From IMG/VR virus record IMGVR_UViG_3300033571_002122, positions 1 to 33,873 of that record: a stretch of DNA of 33,873 bases; one strand, written 5' to 3'. The notes below the pieces were generated by a model. The model saw only the letters and a list, made by a program, of their open reading frames with translations. It did no database searches and was not told where the DNA came from. Source of the DNA: a virus. How positions within the stretch are numbered: the stretch's first letter is position 1; every line of letters starts with the position of its first letter. This document shows, in pieces, positions 1 to 8,087 of the stretch. The translations under genes were made by a program, and so were the position numbers.

Positions 1-87
1 AGAGGCTGAAAAGTTGATTGGTAAGCAGGCTCAAGAGGTTGGCGAAGTTCGCAAACTTGCTGATGAACTCATCAAACAGAACCTCGG
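1..87. repeat. Terminal direct repeat, left copy (circular contig overlap)
   Basis: These 87 bases are identical to 33787-33873. Joining the two copies restores one open reading frame (the scaffold-like gene), so the repeat is best read as the overlap of a circular or circularly permuted genome. It interrupts a gene, so it is unlikely to be a biological terminal repeat. Confidence 0.95.
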
Positions 88-616
88 AAGCAAGCAACAA
101 GTGGTTAAAGAGGAAGAGCCTGAAGTAGATTTCTTTGAGAATCCTCAGAAGGCTGTTCAGAAGACTGTTGAGAAGCATCCTGATGTATTGGCGGCCCGTC
201 AAGCGGCCTCCGAGTTCAGGAAGATGCAGACTCAGCAAAGGTTGTCACAAGTTCACCCAGACATGGGCGAGATTGTGAAAGACCAAGGCTTTGCAGATTG
301 GGTTAAAGGCTCTTCAGTGCGCCTAGCCTTGTTTGCCAGAGCTGATGCTGAGTATGACTTTGAGGCGGCTAATGAACTGCTTTCCACCTATAAGCAGCTT
401 CGTGGCGTGAAGGCAAAGCAGACTGAGAATGCTGGAGAGCAACTCAGGAAGCAGAACCTAAAGGCTGTTGGAGTTGACAGTGGTGGTACTGGAGAGTCTA
501 CAAAGCGAGTTTACCGACGGGCCGACCTTATTCGGCTGAAGATGACTGACCCTGGAAGGTATGAGGCACTCTCAGATGAGATCATGCAGGCTTACCAAGA
601 GGGTCGTGTGAAGTAA
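1..616 (+). CDS. Scaffolding-like protein, C-terminal part (continues from 33641 across the contig junction)
   Basis: This is the C-terminal 204 or so residues of a protein whose ATG is at 33641; joined, the gene encodes about 253 residues. It is highly charged and predicted helical, with many Glu, Lys and Gln residues. The segment around residues 80-200 of the joined protein (HPDMGEIVKDQGFADWVKG, then LFARADAEYDFEAANELL) has the look of internal scaffold proteins of short-tailed phages. It lies directly upstream of the coat gene, the usual place for a scaffold that directs procapsid assembly. Its stop at 616 is 20 bases before the coat start. The role comes from position and composition; no catalytic motif is visible. 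Confidence 0.8.
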   Translation, partial: EAEKLIGKQAQEVGEVRKLADELIKQNLGSKQQVVKEEEPEVDFFENPQKAVQKTVEKHPDVLAARQAASEFRKMQTQQRLSQVHPDMGEIVKDQGFADWVKGSSVRLALFARADAEYDFEAANELLSTYKQLRGVKAKQTENAGEQLRKQNLKAVGVDSGGTGESTKRVYRRADLIRLKMTDPGRYEALSDEIMQAYQEGRVK

Positions 617-636
617 CTTTTTTTGGAGATTGAATC

Positions 637-1608
637 ATGGCAACAGCTTTTAACCCAGCAAACAGTGTAACGACCACTACCGCAGCAACTTTCATTCCTG
701 AGATTTGGAGTGATGAGATTGTTGCCGCCTATAAGAAGAATCTTGTGATGGCGAACCTCGTCAAGCGCATGAACTTCAAGGGCAAAAAGGGTGACACCGT
801 TCACATTCCTGCTCCCACTCGTGGTAGCGCCAACGCCAAGACTGCCACCAACGCAGTGACTTTGATCGTTGCAACTGAAACCGAAGTGGCTGTCTCTATT
901 GACAAGCACTACGAATACAGCCGCCTGATCGAAGACATCGTTGAAGTGCAAGCCCTGACCAGCCTGCGTTCTTTCTACACGGAAGACGCTGGTTATGCAT
1001 TGGCAAAGCAGATTGATGTTGATTTGGTGCAATTGGGTCGTGCTTTCAACGGTGCTACCGTTGGTACTAACGACTACGCCACCAGCAACTCGTCCACAAA
1101 AGCCTATATTGGCTCTGATGGCACGACTGCTTACAACTCAACCACTTCCAATGCCGCCGCCCTGACTGATGCTGCTATTCGCCGCACCATTCAGCGTCTG
1201 GACGACAACGATGTGCCGATGGATGGTCGTTTCTTCATCATCCCCCCGTCGAGCCGCAATACCCTGATGGGCTTGGCTCGTTACACCGAGCAGGCTTTTG
1301 TGGGTGACGGCAACGCTATCCGCAATGGTGAGATCGGCAACCTGTACGGCATCCCCGTGTTTGTGACCAGCAATGCCGACTTCGGCGCTGGCAACAGCGG
1401 TGCTGACCGTATCTGCTTGATGGGACATCGTGATTCGATGGTTCTGGTTGAGCAGATGGGTGTTCGCACCCAGACCCAGTACAAGCAAGAATATCTTGCT
1501 AACTTGCTGACCGCTGATACTCTGTACGGCGTGAAAGCAATGCGTACTGCGGCTACAACTGGTGCGGCTCTGTCTTCCAGCGCCTTCGCTCTGGCTGTTC
1601 CTGCCTAA
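637..1608 (+). CDS. Major capsid (coat) protein, P22-coat-like HK97 fold
   Basis: This 323-residue protein forms the icosahedral shell. The N-terminus (FIPEIWSDEIVAAYKKNLV), the MNFKGKKGDTVHIPAP segment and the following EVAVSIDKHYEYSRLIEDI segment are typical of the P22 coat/podophage capsid group. A central region (about residues 110-240) reads as the peripheral domain, and FIIPPSSRNTLM with LYGIPVFVTSNAD matches the usual later capsid blocks. GGAG lies eight bases before the ATG. The gene sits between scaffold-like and decoration-like genes and is followed by a strong terminator, which fits high, separate expression. The length is normal for the group. Family recognition is from memory of sequence patterns. 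Confidence 0.93.
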   Translation: MATAFNPANSVTTTTAATFIPEIWSDEIVAAYKKNLVMANLVKRMNFKGKKGDTVHIPAPTRGSANAKTATNAVTLIVATETEVAVSIDKHYEYSRLIEDIVEVQALTSLRSFYTEDAGYALAKQIDVDLVQLGRAFNGATVGTNDYATSNSSTKAYIGSDGTTAYNSTTSNAAALTDAAIRRTIQRLDDNDVPMDGRFFIIPPSSRNTLMGLARYTEQAFVGDGNAIRNGEIGNLYGIPVFVTSNADFGAGNSGADRICLMGHRDSMVLVEQMGVRTQTQYKQEYLANLLTADTLYGVKAMRTAATTGAALSSSAFALAVPA

Positions 1609-1617
1609 TTGCAGTTG

Positions 1618-1656
1618 CCATCCCCTTCCCTGACGGGCGGGGGGTGGTCTTTTTTT
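1618..1656 (+). terminator. Rho-independent terminator after the coat gene
   Basis: CCATCCCC (1618-1625) pairs with GGGGGTGG (1640-1647), with one G-T wobble and an inner CCC/GGG, followed by a T-rich run at 1648-1656. It lies 10 bases after the coat stop. It probably makes the coat transcript end here or attenuates downstream genes. Confidence 0.85.
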
Positions 1657-1680
1657 AACCTGTAATTGGAGGAATGAAAA

Positions 1681-2007
1681 ATGGCAACCGCAACTTCTGT
1701 AACTACCCGTCGTGGTAATGACCAATTCCGTGGTTTGTTTTCGGACACTTGGCTTGTTCGTTGCACCTTGGATGCTGGTTCGTTGGTTGATGGCGCTGGT
1801 GAAACCGATGATGTGACTGTTCCCGGTGTTGCTCTTGGCGACATGGTGATTGGCGCATCTTTGGGCGTGGATTTGGTTGGTTTGACTGTGACTGGTTATG
1901 TCAGCGCAGCCAACACCGTCAAATTCCGTGTCCAGAACGAATCTGGTTCGACTGTGGACTTGGCTTCAAGCACACTTCGAATCGTGATTGCCCGTTCGCT
2001 GGCTTAA
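1681..2007 (+). CDS. Putative capsid decoration / small head protein
   Basis: This 108-residue protein has GGAGG about ten bases before its ATG. It is rich in Val, Thr, Gly and Asp, with a predicted beta-sandwich pattern: residues 45-108 alternate hydrophobic strands (VALGDMVIGASLGVDL, LTVTGYVSAANTVKFRV, STLRIVIARSLA). Small all-beta proteins coded immediately after the coat gene often decorate or stabilise the shell. Nothing catalytic is visible. It has strong terminators on both sides and so may be transcribed at its own level. An alternative is a minor head or head-fibre protein. Confidence 0.7.
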   Translation: MATATSVTTRRGNDQFRGLFSDTWLVRCTLDAGSLVDGAGETDDVTVPGVALGDMVIGASLGVDLVGLTVTGYVSAANTVKFRVQNESGSTVDLASSTLRIVIARSLA

Positions 2008-2013
2008 TCAATA

Positions 2014-2039
2014 GGGGGGCTAATAACCCCCCTTCTCTT
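2014..2039 (+). terminator. Hairpin, likely weak terminator or attenuator
   Basis: GGGGGG (2014-2019) pairs with CCCCCC (2027-2032) around a seven-base loop, followed by the T-rich TTCTCTT. The tail is weaker than that after the coat gene, so partial read-through into the small genes downstream is likely. Confidence 0.6.
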
Positions 2040-2052
2040 ATCAGAGGCTTTC

Positions 2053-2286
2053 ATGGCAACATTTCGCTGCAAGAGAAGCGGTCAGACCGTAACTTTTACA
2101 CTTCAGCATGACATTGATAGCATGAGAGGTCATCCTGACTATGTATTGGTTGATGAAGAGACTAATGAGGAAAAACCCTTAGTCGATCATGATGCTGTTA
2201 GGACTGACACTGCTTTCAGTGCGCCTGTGCCTCCAAGGAAGAAACTTGGTCGTCCACGCAAAGAGGTAGCAAATGTCGGAGATTGA
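2053..2286 (+). CDS. Small hypothetical protein with an AT-hook-like tail
   Basis: This 77-residue protein begins MATFRCKRSGQTVTF, resembling a short beta-rich domain, and has a central acidic stretch (DEETNEEKP). The C-terminal RKKLGRPRKE contains the GRPRK core of an AT-hook, suggesting possible minor-groove DNA contact. It overlaps the next gene by 14 bases. I do not recognise a family with certainty. Its place among head genes suggests a late or virion-associated role. Confidence 0.75.
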   Translation: MATFRCKRSGQTVTFTLQHDIDSMRGHPDYVLVDEETNEEKPLVDHDAVRTDTAFSAPVPPRKKLGRPRKEVANVGD

Positions 2287-2476
2287 TGCTCGTGAGTTTG
2301 GTCAACTTGAGGCTGAAGTTCGTCAGCTACAAAGAGATGTGTCTGAACTCCGTGATGATGTAAAGAAACTGCTTGCGCTTGCTAATAAGAGCAAGGGTGG
2401 GCTTTGGATGGGAATGGCAATGGCCTCCTTTATTGGGGGCATAGTCACTTTTGTGACTGGAAAGTTCTTAAAATGA
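2273..2476 (+). CDS. Small coiled-coil membrane protein (XhlA/holin-accessory-like)
   Basis: This 67-residue protein has a heptad-patterned helix at about residues 8-38 (EFGQLEAEVRQLQRDVSEL onward), followed by a single hydrophobic segment at about 45-64 (LWMGMAMASFIGGIVTFVTG). This coiled coil plus C-terminal membrane anchor is the layout of haemolysin XhlA-type and similar phage membrane proteins. It may take part in lysis or in attaching a component to the membrane. It lies far from the main lysis cassette, so the assignment is by architecture only. Confidence 0.75.
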   Translation: MSEIDAREFGQLEAEVRQLQRDVSELRDDVKKLLALANKSKGGLWMGMAMASFIGGIVTFVTGKFLK

Positions 2477-2880
2477 AAGAAGGTCTGCTCTCAGGGGTAA
2501 CTTGCCCCATTGCAACTCAGGATGTAAGTGTCAACCTGAAGAACAGAAACCATGCTTTCAAGGAGTATGGCTATGGCCCTCCTAACCCTAACGAGCCTAA
2601 TGAGGCTTTCTGGCTGAAAAAAGCCAAAATGTATAACGCCCCCACGGATTCCATCAAAGGAATGCGCTGTGGAAACTGTGCGGCCTTCATTCAGACCCCA
2701 AAAATGATGGAATGTATCGTTTCTGGGCTGGAAAAAGACGAAAAAAGCAACGAATTGAGCTATGACGAGCAATTCGTGAAGGCTGCTGACCTTGGATATT
2801 GCGATTTGTTCCAATTCACCTGTGCTTCGGCCCGTACTTGTGATGCTTGGAAGTCTGGTGGGCCTATAACCAAGGATTGA
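2473..2880 (+). CDS. Cysteine-rich conserved phage protein (possible metal or Fe-S site)
   Basis: The start at ATG 2473 is preferred because it overlaps the preceding stop (ATGA); it gives 135 residues. The second half carries ordered cysteines: MRCGNCAAF, then MECI, then LGYCDLF, then FTCASARTCDAW. The CxxC plus further single cysteines before aromatic residues recall high-potential iron-sulfur-like or zinc-binding folds. I recall similar proteins encoded next to capsid genes in uncultured aquatic phages, but their function is unknown. The conserved cysteines make metal binding plausible. Confidence 0.8.
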   Translation: MKEGLLSGVTCPIATQDVSVNLKNRNHAFKEYGYGPPNPNEPNEAFWLKKAKMYNAPTDSIKGMRCGNCAAFIQTPKMMECIVSGLEKDEKSNELSYDEQFVKAADLGYCDLFQFTCASARTCDAWKSGGPITKD

Positions 2881-2882
2881 CC

Positions 2883-3059
2883 ATGAAAAAACCATCTATG
2901 GCGATGAAAAAAGTTGGCAAAGTCATGCATGAGTACAAGGCTGGAAAACTGCACTCTGGCTCGAAAAAAGGCCCTGCTGTGACTTCCCGCAAACAGGCTA
3001 TTGCCATTGCTTTGTCTGAGGCTGGGATGTCCAAGCCCAAGAAAAAGGGCATGAAATGA
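2883..3059 (+). CDS. Small Lys-rich protein, DUF6496-like
   Basis: The 58-residue protein begins at ATG 2883, two bases after the previous stop. The core VMHEYKAGKLHSGSKKGP followed by VTSRKQAIAIALSEAG matches the short pattern I associate with DUF6496: an invariant-looking HSGS and SRKQAIAIALSEA. It is very basic, ending in KPKKKGMK, so it may bind nucleic acid or neutralise packaged DNA. Function is not established. It overlaps the next gene by four bases (ATGA). Confidence 0.8.
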   Translation: MKKPSMAMKKVGKVMHEYKAGKLHSGSKKGPAVTSRKQAIAIALSEAGMSKPKKKGMK

Positions 3060-3211
3060 AGCCGATTTGGGAGCAAAAGCGTCCTAAGTCGCTAGGCGCT
3101 TCTAAGCCCCTTACTCCAGCCAAGAAATCGGCGGCTAAAAAGATGGCAAAAGCGGCTGGTCGCCCCTATCCAAACATGGTGGATAACATTCGAGCGGCGA
3201 GGAAGAAATGA
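3056..3211 (+). CDS. Tiny basic protein (51 residues), hypothetical
   Basis: ATG at 3056 overlaps the previous stop (ATGA), and its own stop overlaps the next ATG at 3208 the same way, which is strong evidence for a translated gene. The protein begins MKPIWEQKRPKSLGASKPL and contains KKSAAKKMAKAAGRPYPNM, about one third Lys/Arg. It lies between two other small basic genes. The function is unknown; condensation or packing of DNA in the head is a possible inference. Confidence 0.8.
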   Translation: MKPIWEQKRPKSLGASKPLTPAKKSAAKKMAKAAGRPYPNMVDNIRAARKK

Positions 3212-3507
3212 AGACCCCTGCATGGCAAAGAAAAGAGGGGAAATCTGCTAGTGGGGGGTTGAATGCCAAGGGCAGAGCCTCTTATAATGCGTCAACAGGG
3301 GGCAATTTGAAGCCTCCAGTTAAAAGCGGCGACAACCCTCGACGGGCCTCCTTCTTGGCAAGAATGGGCAATATGCCTGGGCCTGAATACAAAGATGGGG
3401 AGCCGACAAGACTACTCCTATCCCTCAGAGCCTGGGGTGCAAGCTCAAAAGCAGATGCTAAGGCGAAAGCCAAGGCAATTTCTGCCAGAAACAAGGCAAA
3501 GAGGTGA
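3208..3507 (+). CDS. Small basic protein, DUF6321-like
   Basis: This 99-residue protein opens with AWQRKEGKSASGGLNAKGR and continues SYNASTGGNLKPP and RRASFLARMGNM, the pattern I associate with the phage DUF6321 family. The tail is Ala/Lys-rich (ADAKAKAKAISARNKAKR). It is translationally coupled to the gene upstream and ends three bases before the head-tail adaptor start. Biochemical function is unknown; location and charge suggest a head-associated protein. Confidence 0.82.
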   Translation: MKTPAWQRKEGKSASGGLNAKGRASYNASTGGNLKPPVKSGDNPRRASFLARMGNMPGPEYKDGEPTRLLLSLRAWGASSKADAKAKAKAISARNKAKR

Positions 3508-3510
3508 TCA

Positions 3511-4173
3511 ATGGCTCTGCCGACATATCTTGAGATCGTAAACGATGTCCTCGCTCGTATGCGTGAGACTACTGTTACGACTGTCGATCAAACAACCACA
3601 TCAGCACTGGTTGGCAAGTTTGTTAACGATGCAAAGCGGCAAGTCAATGATGCTTTTGACTGGTCTGCATTGAATACTTCTGTCAATGTCACCTTGGTTT
3701 CTGGACAAACCAACAATTACACTCTGACTGGTTCAACAGCCAAATTCAAGATTATTGACATCATCAATACAACGAAGTTTTACCAAGTCGGACTGGTTTC
3801 GGCTGCTAGGTATGACACGATGTATTACTCAACAGCCACCCCTCCGAGCACCCTTGTGAACTATGTTGCACTGGATGGGTTGGACTCTAACGGCGATCAA
3901 AAGATCAAGTTTTATCCTGCTCCTAGTTCTGCCGACAATGTTCGCTTTTCAATCATTGTCCCTGAAGTAGATTTCAGTGCTGACACGGACACTACAAAGA
4001 TGCCTAAAGATGCAATCATTTTTGGCGCTTTGGCTCGTGCTTTGGTTGAGCGTGGAGAAGATGGTGGATTGAGTTCTTCTGAGGCTTTTGGCCTGTATCG
4101 TGCAGCATTGGCTGATGCGATTGCGATTGAGAACTCTCGTGACCCGAGCAAATACGCATTTGAGGCTATTTAA
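3511..4173 (+). CDS. Head-tail adaptor (connector) protein
   Basis: This 220-residue protein starts with a helical segment (LEIVNDVLARMRETTV), then FVNDAKRQVNDAFDWSALN, a Thr/Val-rich beta region, and FYPAPSSADNVRFSIIVPE, ending in helices (GALARALVERGEDGG). The pattern is typical of the adaptor that docks beneath the portal in podovirus-like phages. The stop TAA overlaps the ATG of the next gene by one base, so the two are probably made together. Identification is by pattern and by position between capsid and connector genes. Confidence 0.82.
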   Translation: MALPTYLEIVNDVLARMRETTVTTVDQTTTSALVGKFVNDAKRQVNDAFDWSALNTSVNVTLVSGQTNNYTLTGSTAKFKIIDIINTTKFYQVGLVSAARYDTMYYSTATPPSTLVNYVALDGLDSNGDQKIKFYPAPSSADNVRFSIIVPEVDFSADTDTTKMPKDAIIFGALARALVERGEDGGLSSSEAFGLYRAALADAIAIENSRDPSKYAFEAI

Positions 4174-5732
4174 TGGCTCAGAGACTGCAAACCTACTCAA
4201 TCACAGCCCCAGGCTTCTTTGGGCTGAATACGCAAGACTCATCTCTTGATCTTGCTTCTGGGTTTGCTTTAGTTGCCAACAACTGCATCATTGACCAGTA
4301 TGGTCGTATTGGTGCTCGCAAAGGCTGGACGAAGGTTAATTCTTCTACAAATGCAGACCTTGGAACGAATCAGATTCAGGCGATTGGTGAGTTGATTGCC
4401 AATGATGGCACTTCTTATATCATCTGCGCTGGCAACAACAAACTATTTAAGGTCAGTGGCACTTCGCTGGTGACATTGACCTATGGGGGGGGAGGTACTG
4501 CCCCGACAATCACTGCAAACAATTGGCAGATGGCTACTTTGAATGGCGTTTTAGTGCTATTCCAGTCAGGCCATGACCCTTTGCAGTTTGACCCAAGCGT
4601 TTCCACAACGACTTTCAAGCGCATCAGTGAGGCTACTGGGTATGCAGGCACTGTTCAGCTTGGAAACTGTGTTCTATCCGCTTCTGGTCGTCTTTGGAAC
4701 GCAAGCACATCGACAAACAAAGTTGTTGTTCAATGGTCTGACCTGAAAGCACATCAAACCTACACAGGCGGCTCATCTGGAACTCTGGATACGACTACTG
4801 TATGGCCTAATGGCACTGACACCATTGAGGCGCTAGGCTTTCACAACGGCTTTTTGTTCATCTTTGGCAAGAACAACATTCTGATTTATACAGGCGTTGA
4901 TGACCCTGCCACGATGACTTTATACGATGTTGTGACTGGCATTGGCTGTATCGCAAGGGATTCTCTTGCTTACACAGGCACTGATCTTGTTTTCCTGTCT
5001 TATACAGGAGTTCGCTCTGTCCTGAGAACCATTGCAGAGAAGTCTGCGCCATTCAGAGATTTGTCTAAGAATGTTCGCAACGACTTGATGGCAATTGTGA
5101 ATAGCGAGACATTGGCAAACATCAATGCTGTCTATTCTCAGAACGATGCCTTCTATTTGCTGACACTGCCAAGCAGAAGCATTGTTTACTGCTTTGACAT
5201 GAGGGCTGGATTGCAAGATGGCGCTGCTCGTGTGACCACATGGGATTCAATTTTGCCTAGAAGCCTGTTTGCCTCTCAGAATGGCACTTTGTATATTGGC
5301 AAAGAAGGCTATTTGGGGACTCATACTGGCTACAACGATGACACTGCTACTTATCGAATGCAGTATGAGACAAACCATACCGATCTTGGTGAGCCAACAG
5401 TAACAAGCATCTTGAAAAAGATCATTCTGACTGTCATTGGCGGTTCAAACCAGTATGTAACGATCAAATGGGCGTATGACTTCACTGGTGACTTTCACTC
5501 AGAGAATGTGCTGATTCCAAACCAAAGTGTTGCTCAGTATGGCATTTCTGAGTATGGTGCGAATGGCTCACCAGTTGCTTACTATGCTGGAGGCATTGCA
5601 ATTCAGAGGTTGACTTCATCTGCCGATGGTTCTGGCAAAGTTGTTCAAACTGGATATGAGGCAGAGATCAACGGGAGTCTGTTGAGTTTCCAAAAGATTG
5701 AAATTCATGCCAAGAATGGCAAAGTGATTTAA
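4173..5732 (+). CDS. Beta-rich tail connector / nozzle-like protein (P22 gp10-like role)
   Basis: This 519-residue protein has repeated short beta motifs with aromatic and Gly turns (VLVLFQSGHDPLQFD, GFHNGFLFIFGKNNILIYTG, DLVFLSYTGVRSVLRT, NDAFYLLTLPSRSIVYCFD), which suggest a beta-propeller. Proteins of this size and fold follow the adaptor in many podoviruses and close the head or form the tail nozzle. The N-terminus (GFFGLNTQDSSLDLASGFALV) resembles such connector proteins. A tail-tubular-B-like role is a close alternative. Confidence 0.75.
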   Translation: MAQRLQTYSITAPGFFGLNTQDSSLDLASGFALVANNCIIDQYGRIGARKGWTKVNSSTNADLGTNQIQAIGELIANDGTSYIICAGNNKLFKVSGTSLVTLTYGGGGTAPTITANNWQMATLNGVLVLFQSGHDPLQFDPSVSTTTFKRISEATGYAGTVQLGNCVLSASGRLWNASTSTNKVVVQWSDLKAHQTYTGGSSGTLDTTTVWPNGTDTIEALGFHNGFLFIFGKNNILIYTGVDDPATMTLYDVVTGIGCIARDSLAYTGTDLVFLSYTGVRSVLRTIAEKSAPFRDLSKNVRNDLMAIVNSETLANINAVYSQNDAFYLLTLPSRSIVYCFDMRAGLQDGAARVTTWDSILPRSLFASQNGTLYIGKEGYLGTHTGYNDDTATYRMQYETNHTDLGEPTVTSILKKIILTVIGGSNQYVTIKWAYDFTGDFHSENVLIPNQSVAQYGISEYGANGSPVAYYAGGIAIQRLTSSADGSGKVVQTGYEAEINGSLLSFQKIEIHAKNGKVI

Positions 5733-5742
5733 GGAACAGATC

Positions 5743-6018
5743 ATGTCAAATTACAGTAAGACAACCAATTTCGCTGCCAAGGACTCACTTGCCACTGGCA
5801 ACGCAAACAAGATTGTTCGTGGAACTGAGATTGATACTGAGTTCAACAACATTGCTACGGCGATTGCAACAAAGATTGATGGCACATTCACTAACTTCTC
5901 ATTTGTTGAGACTTCTGGTGTTTTGTACATTGTCTCTAGTGGCACGAATGTGGCAAAGATTGATGGCTCAGGAAACTTGACTGTGCTTGGCAATGTCATC
6001 GCTAACGGGACGGTGTAA
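5743..6018 (+). CDS. Small fibre-like virion protein
   Basis: This 91-residue protein has NFAAKDSLATGNANKIVRG then TEIDTEFNNIATAIATKID, a segment I associate with the virion-attachment start of phage tail fibres. The C-terminal part (SGVLYIVSSGTNVAKIDGS) is a short beta repeat like those in fibre shafts. It may be a short fibre, an adaptor, or a fibre base whose distal parts are encoded at 27978-32606. It lies 10 bases after the connector gene with a GGAA site upstream. Confidence 0.7.
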   Translation: MSNYSKTTNFAAKDSLATGNANKIVRGTEIDTEFNNIATAIATKIDGTFTNFSFVETSGVLYIVSSGTNVAKIDGSGNLTVLGNVIANGTV

Positions 6019-6020
6019 AT

Positions 6021-6383
6021 ATGAAACCATCTGAAATCATCCGAAAAGACGCTATCAGGAATAAAGTTGACCCTGATCGCATACTTCAAAGCATTTCAAA
6101 TCAACTTTCCGCTAAAACTGCAATCATGTTGCAGTCGGGTGATTCAGTATTGATTTTGAAAAAACTTGGTGGTGGAAATGTTGAGCTACATCTTTTTACC
6201 GTTGAAGAGCCTAAAGCATTGATACGCTCTTTAAAGACATTCATTGAGAAAATTCGTGCCACAGACATTAAGTATGTTTATGGGCGTGCTGATAACCAAC
6301 AGATTTTGAAAATGTTGAGAATGCTAGGGGTTGAGGTTGAGGAATCTGACATCAAGCCTTACAACTGGAGGGCGAAAGTATGA
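6021..6383 (+). CDS. Hypothetical protein between tail genes
   Basis: This 120-residue mixed alpha/beta protein begins MKPSEIIRKDAIRNKVDP and contains FTVEEPKALIRSLKTFIEK and KYVYGRADNQQILKMLRML, ending near LGVEVEESDIKPYNW. The order (helix, beta strands with LHLFT, helix, ARADNQ, helix) faintly resembles a GNAT-like fold, as in small proteins found near podophage ejection genes, but no acyl-CoA loop is clear. It overlaps the next gene by four bases. Function is unknown. Confidence 0.7.
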   Translation: MKPSEIIRKDAIRNKVDPDRILQSISNQLSAKTAIMLQSGDSVLILKKLGGGNVELHLFTVEEPKALIRSLKTFIEKIRATDIKYVYGRADNQQILKMLRMLGVEVEESDIKPYNWRAKV

Positions 6384-8077
6384 GAGCACATCGATTTGAT
6401 TTTCCTGATCTGCCAATCAATGCGTTTTTGCATATCGGGGATAGACGCATTAAGCCTCATGGCCCTGTATCAAGTGCAGTTGAAACAGTTAGTGATGTTG
6501 TCGGTGGCGCAGTTAAATCTGTTGGCGATATTGGCTCGCAAGTTGATGACTTTGTTAACGAAGAAATCCCTGGTGGCTGGGCAACAGTTGGTATTGCCGC
6601 TGGTGTAACTGCTGGCCCTGATCTTTTTGCGGCGGCTCCTACTGGCGTTGAAGGTGGTCTTTTAGGTGGGTTGGCTGAAGATGTTGCTGCTCAACAAGCC
6701 GCCGCCTCTAGTATGGCTGGTGGTGGACTGCCTGGAGTTACATTTTTAGATGATGTATATGCTCAACAAGCCGCTGCCGCAGCTATGCCAGGTGCTGGAG
6801 CAGCATTGACTGGATATGAAGGTCTTGGCGGTGGTCTTGGTGGTGGGGAGTTATATGACCAATTAGGCGCAGGAGCCGCTGGCGCTGGCGCTTTGGGAGC
6901 CGCAGGAGCAGGAGCCGCAGGAGCAGGGGCTGCTGGTGGTGCGCTTGGCGCTGGAGGCGGTCTTCTTAGTGGGGTTGCTTCTGGAATTGCAAGAGAATTA
7001 ACTGGCCCACAAATAGCTCAAGGACTGTTGACTTTTGGAGGTGGAATTGCTCAATCTCAACAAGCTATTGAAGCTCGTCGTCAGTTGGCAGATCAGCTTC
7101 GTGCCGCTGCTCAACAGGCTTCAGCTCAGGCTCAATTCCGACCTGTTGGCATTACCACACGATTTGGCACATCAAACTTCCAAATTAACCCGCAAACTGG
7201 TCAACTAGAAGCCGCTGGATACGAAGTTTCTCCTGAAATGAAGGCTTTGCAAGACCGTTTGATGGGTCTAGCAGGCACTGGATTAACTCAGGCAGAGCAG
7301 GCTCAAGCTGAGTTTGCTCCATTGGGTGGTGCGGCTCAAGGTCTGTTTGGCCTTGGTGAGAAGTATTTGGCTCGTACCCCGCAAGAGGTTGCCCAGCAGT
7401 ATGTTGAGCGTCAACAAGCCTTGTTACAACCTGAACAAGAGCGTCAATTGGCAAGCATCCAAAACCGCTTACAGCGAACTGGTCGTGCTGGGTTGGCAGT
7501 GGCTCAAGGTGGTCAATTGCAACCTACCGGCCCTGAATTGGCTGCTTTTTACAATGCTCTTGCCAAGCAGAATCTAGAATTGGCGGCTCGGGGTGAGCAA
7601 GCTGGTCAGCAAGCAACTCAGTTTGGCGCAGGACTGTTTAGCACAGGCGCTAACTTGCTTGGTCAGCGTTACGCTGGTCAACAAGCGGCTTTGATTCCAT
7701 TTAGCCAGTATTTGACTGGTGTTGGCGGGATTGAGTCTCAGGCTCAACAGCCTCTGGCCTTGTCTTCTAACTTGGGTCAATTGGCATCCAATGCGGGTTA
7801 TCGTGCTGGATACCTTGGTCTGCAAGGCAACTTGGGTGCTGCTCAAGCAATGTATCCTGCAAATGCTTACAGCCAGACCTCTCAGGTTCTTGAAGCCTTG
7901 GGCCGAAGTCCTGCGGCGTCTGGATTGATTAGTCAAGGCGTGAATAGTTTGCTTGGCGCAGGGATTGGAATGCTTGGAAGTGGAGCACAGGCTTCTCTTG
8001 CCAACACTGCTTTAGGTAGTTCAGGGTTTGGCACTGGCCTTGCCTATGGAAACCAAGACTACGGGCAGTTTATCTAA
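6380..8077 (+). CDS. Ala/Gly/Gln-rich internal virion (ejection-like) protein
   Basis: This 565-residue protein has an unremarkable N-terminus, then a low-complexity Ala-Gly region at about residues 155-200, followed by long Gln/Ala-rich helices (QSQQAIEARRQLADQLRAA; QEVAQQYVERQQALLQ). Large Ala-rich helical proteins coded in threes after the tail connector are the hallmark of podovirus ejection proteins that enter the host envelope with DNA. No enzymatic motif is visible. It is followed at 10 and 7 bases by two further genes of similar character. Confidence 0.7.
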   Translation: MRAHRFDFPDLPINAFLHIGDRRIKPHGPVSSAVETVSDVVGGAVKSVGDIGSQVDDFVNEEIPGGWATVGIAAGVTAGPDLFAAAPTGVEGGLLGGLAEDVAAQQAAASSMAGGGLPGVTFLDDVYAQQAAAAAMPGAGAALTGYEGLGGGLGGGELYDQLGAGAAGAGALGAAGAGAAGAGAAGGALGAGGGLLSGVASGIARELTGPQIAQGLLTFGGGIAQSQQAIEARRQLADQLRAAAQQASAQAQFRPVGITTRFGTSNFQINPQTGQLEAAGYEVSPEMKALQDRLMGLAGTGLTQAEQAQAEFAPLGGAAQGLFGLGEKYLARTPQEVAQQYVERQQALLQPEQERQLASIQNRLQRTGRAGLAVAQGGQLQPTGPELAAFYNALAKQNLELAARGEQAGQQATQFGAGLFSTGANLLGQRYAGQQAALIPFSQYLTGVGGIESQAQQPLALSSNLGQLASNAGYRAGYLGLQGNLGAAQAMYPANAYSQTSQVLEALGRSPAASGLISQGVNSLLGAGIGMLGSGAQASLANTALGSSGFGTGLAYGNQDYGQFI

Positions 8078-8087
8078 GGAGTAAAGA

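Noticed and set aside
1138-1725. 195-residue open frame on the - strand over the coat gene
   Set aside because: It is antisense to a clear capsid gene, has low-complexity Ser/Gln/His content and no ribosome site or operon context.
6870-6960. GCAGGAGCC-like DNA repeats as a mobile or regulatory repeat
   Set aside because: They encode the Ala/Gly low-complexity part of an ejection-like protein and are explained by coding.
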